Origin: an uncultured Clostridium sp.
GTDB taxonomy: Bacteria > Bacillota > Clostridia > Lachnospirales > Lachnospiraceae
Direction: 5' to 3'
DNA length: 27,270 nt
Assembly (NCBI GenBank): GCA_938036545.1
Contig: CALHQJ010000103.1
Location: 1 to 27,270 of the forward strand
The notes under the pieces were generated by a model. That model ran no database searches, was not told the origin of the DNA, and was given only the letters and a program-made list of their open reading frames with translations. Position 1 is the stretch's first letter. The number at the start of each line of letters is the position of its first letter. A program made the translations under genes and the position numbers. Below are positions 1-6,802 of the stretch, piece after piece.

Positions 1-43
1 GTTCAGACTCCCTCAAATATTCCTTAAACGGGTCTTTTTCCAT
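1..43 (-). CDS. N-terminal fragment of an unidentified gene, cut by the window edge
   Basis: Only the first 14 codons are visible, reading MEKDPFKEYLRESE on the minus strand. The ATG at 41-43 is preceded by a perfect AGGAGG (52-57) at 8-bp spacing, so the start is well supported. That ribosome site is formed by the two final arginine codons (AGG AGG) of the upstream lipoprotein gene, whose stop lies 5 bp before this ATG, so the two genes are probably cotranscribed and translationally coupled. The short charged N-terminus is too little to assign a family. Confidence 0.55.
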   Translation of the reverse strand, partial: MEKDPFKEYLRESE

Positions 44-48
44 ATCCA

Positions 49-1257
49 CTACCTCCTAGGTTTATGCCAGTCTGCTTCCCAGCTTTCATCCGGGAAAGCA
101 ATACGGTTGGACACATACTGAAACCGCCCGCCTTCCAGTGGACGTACCGTCACCTCATGGACACAGGCCTTCCTTAATCCCTTATATGGAAATACTGCAT
201 GAACCATCATCGAAACTGTCCCATCTGGATTTTCTGTAAAATTCACCACTTCCGGATAAGGGTATTCCGGATACTCGGCTTCCTCAAATCCTCTTGGCCG
301 GTATTCATAGGTGTTATCCTCTGCATGATAACGGCTCTTTTCTCTAAGTGTCTGGCTGTCGATATAAATATACTCCTGAATAACCGATTCAAACGCCTCT
401 GCTGGAATCCTGTAAATACCGCTGTTTTCACCGGTTTCATAAGATCCCTGCGGCACATAGGGCGCGCCTGTCAAAAAGCAGAACCGGTCATAGAGATCGT
501 AAAAATTCAAATTTCCAAACTCTTCCTCACTCCAGTTGGTAATAAACAGATTATTACACTCATAGCCTACTGGCATTACATAGTTTCGATTTAACTCTCT
601 GCATCTTTCCGGAAGAGGCTTTACCCGAAAAGCCTTATATTCCTCTTCTCCACTTAAGGTCAGGGCATAGGATTCTTCTGAAAAATAAACGCCGGAAAAC
701 ATAAAATATCCGTCTTCTTCATAGTAGTTCCAGTTTTCAGCCGAAAAGCGGCCTAAATCTGCCAGTTTTAATCCACCGTCCTGATATTCAAAATATTTCT
801 TTTCTACCTCTACCCTGCTGTCCTGGGTCTGGAAGTCATACTTAACCAGTCCTCTGGAATCTATGATTTCTATCAGCGTCAATCTGCCCTCTTGTCCAGT
901 TTCTGCCCTTTTGCAAAATTCTACGGCCTGCTCTGGTTTTGTCATATCAATTTGATTCTTACTGTCAACGGCTGTATATCCCTTGGAGCCAAGATACTCC
1001 GCCATGGCTTGAATCCATGAAAGTTCCTCAGGGCCGCTGTCCGGCTGGCCGTTCTGATAAACTTCCAGACAGGTATGTAAAAATTCTTCTTCCTCGTCAG
1101 GGTTCTTGGACTGGAACTCTGGCGGAGTCTCTGATGGAATCTTTGATATCCCCTCAACAGCCTGGCTTTCCGTGAAACCACCTGACTGGGAGGGCTGTGG
1201 AAGCGCACAGCCAGTCAGAGCTATGGATAGGAGGCATACAGTCATTGTAATTTTCAT
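49..1257 (-). CDS. Putative lipoprotein of unknown function (402 aa)
   Basis: The N-terminus is a lipoprotein signal: a Lys, a hydrophobic stretch, then lipobox LTGC with the acceptor cysteine at residue 17, followed by a Pro/Ser/Gln/Gly-rich linker. The protein should be anchored to the outer face of the cytoplasmic membrane. The rest is rich in acidic and aromatic residues with many Y/E/F-containing strands, and no catalytic motif is evident to me. A GTG at 1263 is in frame, but the AGAGG ribosome site overlaps it, so ATG at 1257 is preferred. The gene follows spoVAC with a separate putative promoter at 1374-1402 and a possible 24-codon leader ORF between. Its last two codons make the ribosome site of the next gene. 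Function unknown; a link to sporulation is only positional. Confidence 0.88.
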   Translation of the reverse strand: MKITMTVCLLSIALTGCALPQPSQSGGFTESQAVEGISKIPSETPPEFQSKNPDEEEEFLHTCLEVYQNGQPDSGPEELSWIQAMAEYLGSKGYTAVDSKNQIDMTKPEQAVEFCKRAETGQEGRLTLIEIIDSRGLVKYDFQTQDSRVEVEKKYFEYQDGGLKLADLGRFSAENWNYYEEDGYFMFSGVYFSEESYALTLSGEEEYKAFRVKPLPERCRELNRNYVMPVGYECNNLFITNWSEEEFGNLNFYDLYDRFCFLTGAPYVPQGSYETGENSGIYRIPAEAFESVIQEYIYIDSQTLREKSRYHAEDNTYEYRPRGFEEAEYPEYPYPEVVNFTENPDGTVSMMVHAVFPYKGLRKACVHEVTVRPLEGGRFQYVSNRIAFPDESWEADWHKPRR

Positions 1258-1266
1258 AAACACCTC

Positions 1267-1341
1267 TTACCAAACGCAATATTGTACCGTTTTAAAATGC
1301 CGCTTTCCAGTCTTATCATCTCTAATTATACCCATAACCAT
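1267..1341 (-). CDS. Possible 24-codon leader ORF or small protein
   Basis: A short reading frame encodes MVMGIIRDDKTGKRHFKTVQ followed by YCVW. Its ATG has a strong ribosome site (GGGAGGAG) at 5-6 bp spacing. Its stop at 1267-1269 lies 9 bp before the lipoprotein ATG and abuts that gene's AGAGG site, an arrangement expected for translational coupling. It sits directly downstream of the putative promoter at 1374-1402. No family is recognised. It could be a coupling leader peptide, a genuine basic microprotein, or chance. Confidence 0.38.
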   Translation of the reverse strand: MVMGIIRDDKTGKRHFKTVQYCVW

Positions 1342-1373
1342 GTAAAACTCCTCCCTGCATGTTTTCATCTTTT

Positions 1374-1402
1374 AGTATAATACAAGGAGGTATCGTTTAC
1401 AA
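1374..1402 (-). promoter_or_regulatory. Putative sigma-A-type promoter for the lipoprotein gene
   Basis: On the minus strand TTGTAA (1397-1402) and TATACT (1374-1379) are separated by 17 bp. The predicted start near 1367 precedes the 24-codon ORF and the lipoprotein gene. It lies after spoVAC with no clear intrinsic terminator between, so read-through from the sporulation operon is also possible. Confidence 0.5.
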
Positions 1403-1427
1403 GTGACTGCCTGCTGAATTTGTCCTT

Positions 1428-1880
1428 CTACACAATTCCAGCCTGCATGCCAATCCAGTATATCAGTCCCAGCGCCCAGCTTGCCAGGGTTCCATATAAA
1501 ATCACAGGTCCGGCGATGGTAAAAATTTTCACTCCGATTCCAAAGACCTGCCCCTCTGTTTTAAATTCAATTGCAGGAGCCACCACCGAGTTGGCAAAGC
1601 CGGTAATGGGAACCAGAGCTCCGGCGCCGCCGTGCTTAACAATCTTTGGGTAAATATTAAGCCCTGTCAGGATTACGCTGACTCCAATCAGGCACAGAAG
1701 AGTCCATGCTCCGGCCGCCTCCTTTTCCATTCCTCCTGCTAAAAATAAGTTGGTAAGAACTTGCCCTATGGTACAGATAATTCCCCCTGTTACAAAGGCT
1801 TTTACCATGTCAACCGGCAGACTGTTGACCGGAGTTACCTTCTTGACATAGTCTTCATAGGCTTTTTTCCTGATCTCCAT
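1428..1880 (-). CDS. spoVAC: Stage V sporulation protein AC
   Basis: SpoVA proteins sit in the spore inner membrane and move dipicolinic acid with calcium into the forespore and out at germination; SpoVAC has been described as a mechanosensitive channel. The 150-residue product has the family layout: a short charged N-terminus (KKAYEDYVKKVTP), then hydrophobic segments around the motifs VTGGIICTIGQ and GGAGALVPITGFANSVV. The longer N-terminus separates it from the related but shorter SpoVAE. ATG at 1880 is chosen because AGGAGG lies 10 bp upstream; a longer in-frame extension overlaps spoVAB and lacks a site. It is the third gene of spoVAA-AB-AC, 14 bp after spoVAB. spoVAD and spoVAE, which follow in Bacillus, are not next to it. 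Confidence 0.92.
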   Translation of the reverse strand: MEIRKKAYEDYVKKVTPVNSLPVDMVKAFVTGGIICTIGQVLTNLFLAGGMEKEAAGAWTLLCLIGVSVILTGLNIYPKIVKHGGAGALVPITGFANSVVAPAIEFKTEGQVFGIGVKIFTIAGPVILYGTLASWALGLIYWIGMQAGIV

Positions 1881-1894
1881 CTTACAACATCCTC

Positions 1895-2377
1895 CTAATT
1901 CATTCGTTCGCCCATCTGAGTTACAAAATAAAGCAGAGCCCCCAGCATTTTTCCCAATGCAATGGACAAAATCAAATACTGAAGTCCTACTGCCAAATGG
2001 ATTCTTCTGGCAATTACAGGAAGGGACTGCAAGGTTTCTGCCAGAGACATCACCAGACATCCTACAAATATTCCAATTGAAAATCCAATCACTCCTGTAA
2101 CCGCCCCTCCTGCTGCTGCTGCGACTCCTGCTCCAAAAAATGCCCTGGCTGCTTCGATCACTGGAATAGGAAATTCATAAATATCCATAACATTTCCAAA
2201 GGCCCCTCCCAGTATAATGACTGTCTCGTAAATCCAGATGTGATCCCAGGTTTTGGTTTTTCCAATCAATCTTGGAAATACGCCGATAATAGCCAGGAAG
2301 GCAAAGACTCCTGCTGCAACGATTCCGCCGGACGCCAGCCCGATAGCCGCCATAACCAGCTGTTTAATGAATATCAA
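1895..2377 (-). CDS. spoVAB: Stage V sporulation protein AB
   Basis: A 160-residue polytopic membrane protein matching SpoVAB: an N-terminal glycine-rich hydrophobic helix, the segment FAFLAIIGVFPRLIGKT, a YETVIILGG stretch and a C-terminal region containing LPVIARRIHL. It is made in the forespore and needed with SpoVAA and SpoVAC for dipicolinate handling. I place the start at a TTG (2377) because AAGGAG lies 7 bp upstream; the in-frame ATG at 2401 has no good site and would make a longer overlap. With the TTG start the gene overlaps the end of spoVAA by 14 bp, implying translational coupling. Confidence 0.9.
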   Translation of the reverse strand: MIFIKQLVMAAIGLASGGIVAAGVFAFLAIIGVFPRLIGKTKTWDHIWIYETVIILGGAFGNVMDIYEFPIPVIEAARAFFGAGVAAAAGGAVTGVIGFSIGIFVGCLVMSLAETLQSLPVIARRIHLAVGLQYLILSIALGKMLGALLYFVTQMGERMN

Positions 2378-2996
2378 TATCCTGCTCCTTCCTTTCTGCA
2401 TTCTGGATCAGGGTTTTACTGATATTGTCTTCGTAAACCCGCATTTCCACTTCCAGGGGAGTCGGATCGGTATTCAGCTTCCACTTGGCAAAGTGATTGA
2501 AAAATACTAAAATCCCCACAGCCAGGCCTATGGAATAAAACAACTCTAAAATGGTAAAACCACCTGGTTCCCTTCCCATAATCAGCACGTAAATTTCTCG
2601 AAATACTGCGGTAACGCTGACGTCATTGTTAAATGTCATAATGGCAAAGGCTGCCCCGCAAAAGCAGATTCCGCACACGCCCATGGTTTTCGCCCATTGC
2701 AGCGCCCAGTTTGTTTTTTTCTCCGGCTGATAATCAATAATAAAATCGGTTTCCCCCAGATTATTGATTTGAAGGCTGGAATCCAGCTTCTGCAGTTTTT
2801 CCAAAACCGGCATAATGCTTTCCACATACCGTTTTGGCTTGTCTTTCTGAATCCGTTTAATCTTCAGCACACTGCATTTATTCTGCAAATCCGGATTGTC
2901 ACAGTAAATATCCGCCACATCCTTTAGCAGCACATCTTTGTGGTGTACTTCTGTAATCTGGCGGATATTCAGATAAAGCGAGGGAGAACTACTCAT
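2364..2996 (-). CDS. spoVAA: Stage V sporulation protein AA
   Basis: A 210-residue protein. The N-terminal half is soluble and basic (LNIRQITEVHHKDVLLKDVA...), as in the SpoVAA cytoplasmic domain. The C-terminal half has two hydrophobic segments (around WAKTMGVCGICFCGAAFAIM and ILELFYSIGLAVGILVFF). The start MSSSPSLYLN at 2996 is supported by AGGGAG at 6-bp spacing. Its ATG shares an ATGA overlap with the stop of a 52-residue membrane protein gene immediately upstream. An in-frame extension to 3107 is rejected since it merely reads that small gene in another frame. Confidence 0.9.
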   Translation of the reverse strand: MSSSPSLYLNIRQITEVHHKDVLLKDVADIYCDNPDLQNKCSVLKIKRIQKDKPKRYVESIMPVLEKLQKLDSSLQINNLGETDFIIDYQPEKKTNWALQWAKTMGVCGICFCGAAFAIMTFNNDVSVTAVFREIYVLIMGREPGGFTILELFYSIGLAVGILVFFNHFAKWKLNTDPTPLEVEMRVYEDNISKTLIQNAERKEQDIDIH

Positions 2997-3151
2997 AGCA
3001 GTCTCCCTCCCATCATTGGCCCAAACACCAGCGTTCCCTGTGGAAACGTCTGCTGGGGCAGACGGAACATGCAATACCAGACTGCTGCCCCTATCAGGCC
3101 AATACATATAATTAAAACCAGAATCCCGAATACATATTTCAACGTATCCAT
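2993..3151 (-). CDS. Small single-pass membrane protein (52 aa) between sigF and spoVAA
   Basis: This short frame reads MDTLKYVFGILVLIICIGLI, then GAAVWYCMFRLPQQTFPQGT and LVFGPMMGGRLL. Residues 4-29 form one strong transmembrane helix. A GGAAAGGA site lies 10 bp before the ATG. The stop overlaps the spoVAA start as ATGA, the classic sign of translational coupling, so it is very likely expressed with the spoVA genes, probably in the forespore. I know no described SpoVA component of this type. It could be a small accessory subunit of the SpoVA channel or a coupling peptide. Confidence 0.72.
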   Translation of the reverse strand: MDTLKYVFGILVLIICIGLIGAAVWYCMFRLPQQTFPQGTLVFGPMMGGRLL

Positions 3152-3263
3152 GCGGCTCACATCCTTTCCCTTATCTGCAATCCAGTCGAAATGCCTGTCA
3201 GCAGGTGTTATGGATAGGATTTCCCAGATTCCTTTTTTTATGTATTTTTATAACGATTCTTTC

Positions 3264-3977
3264 TTAAAATCCCTCCCTCATTTTCTTTAATATCTTTTTT
3301 TCCATCCTGGATACCTGAACCTGGGAGATCTGAAAAATCCGGGCGATTTCGGTCTGGGTCTGATTGTAATAATATCTTCTCAAAATCATGTCTTTTTCCT
3401 GTTCATCCAGACGGTTTAACAATCGTTCCAGTAGAAGCTTGTCCAGCAATTTTTCCTGCTCATTGTCCTGATCCTCTATTTTATCCATCAGACAGCTCCC
3501 ACTGTCTGACTGGTCTCCAAAAGGGCGGTACAGGGATTCAATCTCTGCTCCTGCCTCTAAGGACGCTGCAATTTCCTCCCTGCTGACCTCCAGCTTTCCG
3601 GCAATTTCATCCAGGGTAGGTTCCCTTCCCATGGCATGAAGCATCTCTTCTCTGGCCGCCTGGATTTTTACACTCATTTCTTTTAAGGAACGGCTCACCT
3701 TAATCATACCGTCATCCCGTAAAAACCGCTTAATTTCTCCCGTAATCATGGGAACTGCATAGGTAGAAAACCGCACTTCAAAGCTGGTGTCAAACTTATC
3801 GATGGCTTTCATAAGCCCAATGCTTCCTATTTGGAACAGGTCCTCCAATTCATAACCTCTGCCGGAAAACCTTCGCACAATGCTCCAGATTAATCCTACG
3901 TTCTCCAAAACCAGCCGATCCCTGGCTTCTTTATCCCCTCCGTGAGCATCCTGGATTAATCTCATTGTCTCGTCCAT
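3264..3977 (-). CDS. sigF: RNA polymerase sigma-F factor (SpoIIAC)
   Basis: Forespore-specific sigma factor of the sigma-70 family, 237 residues, the usual size. Region 2 contains the core-binding and -10 recognition segment (NVGLIWSIVRRF, EDLFQIGSIGLMKAIDKFD, RFSTYAVPMITGEIKRFLRDD), followed by region 3 (REPTLDEIAGKLEVSREEI) and a C-terminal region 4 helix-turn-helix (QTEIARIFQISQVQVSRMEK). It is third in the spoIIAA-spoIIAB-sigF operon, 3 bp after spoIIAB, and its ribosome site (GGCGGGTGA) contains the spoIIAB stop. SpoIIAB holds it inactive until SpoIIAA is dephosphorylated after asymmetric division. The region 3152-3263 after it shows no clear terminator, so transcription probably continues into the spoVA genes. 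Confidence 0.96.
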   Translation of the reverse strand: MDETMRLIQDAHGGDKEARDRLVLENVGLIWSIVRRFSGRGYELEDLFQIGSIGLMKAIDKFDTSFEVRFSTYAVPMITGEIKRFLRDDGMIKVSRSLKEMSVKIQAAREEMLHAMGREPTLDEIAGKLEVSREEIAASLEAGAEIESLYRPFGDQSDSGSCLMDKIEDQDNEQEKLLDKLLLERLLNRLDEQEKDMILRRYYYNQTQTEIARIFQISQVQVSRMEKKILKKMREGF

Positions 3978-3980
3978 AGT

Positions 3981-4418
3981 TCACCCGCCTATGCGCTTTT
4001 TCATCGTCACCTTTGTACCAAGTCCAGGTTTGGTATCTACAGACACTTCATCCATAAAGGCCTCCATAAAAGAAAATCCCATACCCGATCGTTCTCCTGA
4101 GGTATCCGTGGTATACATCGGTTCCATGGCTCGTTTTAAATCAATAATCCCCACCCCCTTATCCTGCACTGACAGGGTTAGAAGATTTCCCTCAATCTCA
4201 GCCTCTATGTAAATTTTTCCGGCCTCTCCCCGGTATCCGTGAATCACTGCATTGGTTACCGCCTCAGAAACTGCGGTTTTTACATCGTCAATTTCCTCTA
4301 AAGTCGGATTCATGCGGCTCATAAAAACGGCAGCTACCACTCTGGCAAATTCTTCATTTCGAGATAAGCTGTCAATCTCCACTTTAATCCTCTCTGTTTC
4401 TGCTTTTCTTACTTCCAT
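3981..4418 (-). CDS. spoIIAB: Anti-sigma-F factor, serine protein kinase
   Basis: GHKL-fold ATPase and kinase of 145 residues. The N box holds the expected acidic residue and asparagine (SEAVTNAVIHGY, Glu52 and Asn56), the G1 box is DKGVGI (86-91) and the G2 region is SGMGFSF (111-117). Arg20, in the segment known to contact sigma-F and SpoIIAA in Bacillus, is conserved. It binds sigma-F, and phosphorylates SpoIIAA on serine. The start has AAAGGAG at good spacing, 17 bp after spoIIAA. Confidence 0.95.
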   Translation of the reverse strand: MEVRKAETERIKVEIDSLSRNEEFARVVAAVFMSRMNPTLEEIDDVKTAVSEAVTNAVIHGYRGEAGKIYIEAEIEGNLLTLSVQDKGVGIIDLKRAMEPMYTTDTSGERSGMGFSFMEAFMDEVSVDTKPGLGTKVTMKKRIGG

Positions 4419-4435
4419 ATGTACTCCTTTCTACC

Positions 4436-4771
4436 CTATACTAGCGCAGCTTCTTTGGTCTCAAAGCTTGGCATCAGACGTGCAATTCCTGCTGCTGCAA
4501 GAATCCGGTGAACCTGGGTTCCTGCGCCGTAGATCCGTACTTCCCCACCGCTTCTTTCCATCTGTTTATACCGGTTTAACAGTACCCCGATTCCGGAAGA
4601 ATCCATAAATTCTGTCTTAGAAAAATCAAAAATAATCCGGTTGATGTAATTTTCCGCCAGCAGTAAATCCGTTTCATACCGCAAATTACGGCAATTGTGA
4701 TGATCCAGTTCTTTTGGCAGATGAATGATTAAGCTCTGCTCCTTTGCTTCGTAGATAAATGATACTTCCAT
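4436..4771 (-). CDS. spoIIAA: Anti-sigma-F factor antagonist
   Basis: STAS-domain protein of 111 residues. The phosphorylation site motif MDSSGIGVLL is present with Ser58 in the same position as in Bacillus SpoIIAA. Unphosphorylated SpoIIAA displaces sigma-F from SpoIIAB, and SpoIIAB phosphorylates it back. It is the first gene of the operon, with AAGGAG upstream of the ATG. The upstream gap (4772-4878) holds the terminator of the preceding gene and AT-rich DNA. A sigma-H promoter drives this operon in Bacillus, but I find no convincing sigma-H consensus here. Confidence 0.95.
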   Translation of the reverse strand: MEVSFIYEAKEQSLIIHLPKELDHHNCRNLRYETDLLLAENYINRIIFDFSKTEFMDSSGIGVLLNRYKQMERSGGEVRIYGAGTQVHRILAAAGIARLMPSFETKEAALV

Positions 4772-4830
4772 GTTGTATAATCTCCTTCCTCATTTTTTCC
4801 AATTTCGCTAAAAATATACATAACAGCATA

Positions 4831-4873
4831 AAAAAAGACACTACGAAAACAAATTATCTTTCGTAATGTCTTT
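4831..4873 (-). terminator. Intrinsic terminator of the TPR gene operon
   Basis: On the minus strand a 15-bp stem with one mismatch (arms 4859-4873 and 4834-4848, AAAGACATTACGAAA with TTTCGTAGTGTCTTT) is followed by a T run. It lies just after the TPR gene stop and separates that operon from spoIIA. Confidence 0.85.
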
Positions 4874-4878
4874 CTCTG

Positions 4879-6393
4879 CTAATTTACATCATTTACCGGA
4901 ACAGTTTCCGGTACTGGTTCTGGAGCCGTTTCCGGAATTGTCTCTGGAACGTTCTCCGCCTGGGTTGTCTCCGGAGGATTGTCTTCTTCCTGCCTGTCTC
5001 GTTCCGTTTCTTTTGTAGCAGTTGTTTCTCTGTTTCTATCTGCTTCTGATTCTGCAGTGCTTTGTCCGGATGCTGCTGTCGCAAGTCCCATTTCACCCAT
5101 GGCAGAAGCTGCCTGAGACGCCTGTTCACTCTCCGGGAAAACGGTAATGATTCTGCTAAAACACTGTCTGGCGTTTTCCGTATCTCCCGCATTCTGGTAC
5201 AAACGTCCTAACAGATAAGTGGCAGAAGGATTTCCCGGATTGATCTCCAGACTCTTTTTGTAATACTCCATAGCTTCTTCTTTTTTTCCTGCATTCCATG
5301 CTGCAGTTCCCAGATCCTCCAAAGTCTGGTACCCTGTAGTCTGCATGTCTGCTGTTACTGCATTGGCAATCTCCAAGACACCTTCATCTGTTATCAGAGA
5401 AGTATCCAGATCCACATATAGCTTTGCCACAGACATAATATCCTCATTCCGGTAAGCCTGAAGGATTCCAATCATAATCTGATATTGTTTCAAAACCAGG
5501 CCGGTATCTCCTTCAATGGTGGTCAGTTTTGTTTCCATAGTATCAGACTGCTTCTGCAGTTCCTCATAAGAGGTCTGAAGCGCATCCAGCTCCTGATTTT
5601 TTTCATTGAGTTTCTGACTGTAGGTAATGATCTCTTCATTGTGCTTATTGCTCAGCGCCCTGGTGTTAGGCGGCATAACGAGAAAATACGTAACCAGCAC
5701 TCCCAGAACCAGACCAGCCAGGATATTTAAAATACTCTGCCATCCGGTATTTTCCTTATATGTAGGCGGCATAATCACATCATCATCCTGCATCTGATGA
5801 TGAGAAAAAGCGTTTTTCAGTTTTCTCTTTTCCACGTCTGCCTTGCCTGTATTCTGCTTTACAATAGACATATACCACTGTGCCTTGGGATTATTTCTGT
5901 CAATCTGCAGTACCTTGTAAAGGGATCTTCCTGCCTTTGGATAATCCTCATGGTACATGTAAAGAACGGCTAACAGCAGATGGGCTTTAACAAAATGAGG
6001 GTTGTCCTCTACAACTCTGGTAAGCTGTAAAATTGCCAAATCATCACTGTCATGCTGGGCATACCAGAGAGCCTGATTATATTTCTTTACATTTTGATCG
6101 ACAACTTCCAACCGTCCTGGCTTTCTCTGAATTTCGTCCAAATAGCGATCCGCAGGGTTGTCAGAGGGATGAAGGTTGGTGCTGATAACCCACTGAACCA
6201 GGGCGTCTGATACCTCGCCCATTTCGTAGTAGATAAGTCCCAGAAGATTTCTGGCGTCTGTCTGATACTTATCAAAATGGAGACTCTTTTTCAAACAGTC
6301 TACAGCTCCTGAAAGATCTCTGATATTTGCTTTTTCCAGTCCCAGATTGTAAAAACTGTTGGCAATCTGGCGGTTTCGTTTTACATAATCCAT
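4879..6393 (-). CDS. Membrane-anchored TPR protein with coiled coil and Pro/Glu/Thr tail (504 aa)
   Basis: The N-terminal half is made of TPR-like repeats (about residues 10-75 and 105-180, e.g. AVDCLKKSLHFDKYQTDARN and AHLLLAVLYMYHEDYPKAGR). One transmembrane helix follows (about 219-240), then a coiled coil (about 250-295). A second TPR block (about 355-425) contains EEAMEYYKKSLEINPGNPSA. The tail (440-504) is low complexity, with repeated PET/PEP units. By the charge around the helix, the N-terminal TPR half is probably cytoplasmic and the C-terminal half external. It is coupled to a 49-residue acidic protein 5 bp upstream and ended by a terminator. It looks like a scaffold or envelope-associated protein; no specific function can be assigned. 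Confidence 0.9.
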   Translation of the reverse strand: MDYVKRNRQIANSFYNLGLEKANIRDLSGAVDCLKKSLHFDKYQTDARNLLGLIYYEMGEVSDALVQWVISTNLHPSDNPADRYLDEIQRKPGRLEVVDQNVKKYNQALWYAQHDSDDLAILQLTRVVEDNPHFVKAHLLLAVLYMYHEDYPKAGRSLYKVLQIDRNNPKAQWYMSIVKQNTGKADVEKRKLKNAFSHHQMQDDDVIMPPTYKENTGWQSILNILAGLVLGVLVTYFLVMPPNTRALSNKHNEEIITYSQKLNEKNQELDALQTSYEELQKQSDTMETKLTTIEGDTGLVLKQYQIMIGILQAYRNEDIMSVAKLYVDLDTSLITDEGVLEIANAVTADMQTTGYQTLEDLGTAAWNAGKKEEAMEYYKKSLEINPGNPSATYLLGRLYQNAGDTENARQCFSRIITVFPESEQASQAASAMGEMGLATAASGQSTAESEADRNRETTATKETERDRQEEDNPPETTQAENVPETIPETAPEPVPETVPVNDVN

Positions 6394-6398
6394 GCCCT

Positions 6399-6548
6399 CT
6401 ATTCCCTGACTTCCTTAATCATTTCCATCATAATATCTGTCATATCGGTTAAATCGCTTTTTACAATCTCGTCTGCGATTTCCTCTACATCCAGACTGGG
6501 CTTAAAACGGTTGAGTTCTTCTTCAAAATTAATAATTGATTCTCCCAT
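6399..6548 (-). CDS. Small acidic protein of unknown function (49 aa)
   Basis: The sequence starts MGESIINFEEELNRFKPSLD and continues with an Asp/Glu-rich, Met-rich amphipathic stretch (VEEIADEIVKSDLTDMTDIM). AGAAGGAGA lies just before the ATG at 6548; an in-frame extension to 6629 has no ribosome site. It ends 5 bp before the membrane TPR protein, so the two are almost certainly cotranscribed, and it could be its cytoplasmic partner. It is predicted helical, without membrane segment or cysteines. No known family recognised. Confidence 0.78.
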   Translation of the reverse strand: MGESIINFEEELNRFKPSLDVEEIADEIVKSDLTDMTDIMMEMIKEVRE

Positions 6549-6638
6549 GTTTTCTCCTTCTGTACTCCTGCGGCCCCGCTGCTCTGTCAGACAGTTATCT
6601 AATCCGTTTCCGTCTGCTTGGCAGTACATATAAAATTA

Positions 6639-6720
6639 GTAACTGTTCAGGACGGGACATATTCTTGTCCGGCTTTGCCGAACAAGAAGCAGCAAATTTC
6701 CCGCTGTCCTGAATCGTTAC
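6639..6720. mobile_element. IS66-like miniature element, copy A (82 bp), 8-bp target duplication
   Basis: The ends are imperfect inverted repeats (GTAACTGTTCAGGAC and, reversed, GTAACGATTCAGGAC). The element is flanked by an exact direct repeat TAAAATTA (6631-6638 and 6721-6728). The centre is a long hairpin (6662-6688, TTCTTGTCCGGC/GCCGAACAAGAA). There is no coding capacity. IS66-family elements have termini beginning GTAA and make 8-bp duplications, so a non-autonomous relative is inferred. It lies in the 5' leader of the 49-aa/TPR operon, and its right-hand duplication overlaps the promoter -10 box. Confidence 0.8.
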
Positions 6721-6724
6721 TAAA

Positions 6725-6754
6725 ATTATATAATAAGACCCTGACTTTGTGCAA
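6725..6754 (-). promoter_or_regulatory. Promoter of the 49-aa/TPR operon
   Basis: On the minus strand TTGCAC (6749-6754) and TATAAT (6725-6730) are 18 bp apart. The predicted start, about 6718, falls inside miniature element A, so the transcript would begin with nearly the whole palindromic element. Confidence 0.65.
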
Positions 6755-6802
6755 CCAGATTCTTTCGGGTGTTTTCGGCCAAAAACGCCAATTTTATTGT
6801 TT

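Noticed and set aside
1881..2060. N-terminal extension of spoVAC
   Set aside because: The extension overlaps spoVAB, has no ribosome site and is absent from SpoVAC proteins; ATG 1880 has AGGAGG.
4772..4830. Sigma-H promoter for spoIIAA
   Set aside because: A GAAATT segment is vaguely like the -10, but no AGGA-type -35 lies at the correct distance.
4900..5000. Repeats in the tail of the TPR protein as a tandem DNA or CRISPR-like repeat
   Set aside because: They are imperfect short coding repeats for PET/PEP units, not spaced identical repeats.
6764..6795. Terminator after the AIM24-like gene
   Set aside because: A GGCGTTTT/GAAAACACC hairpin is present but has a mismatch and no T run on the minus strand.
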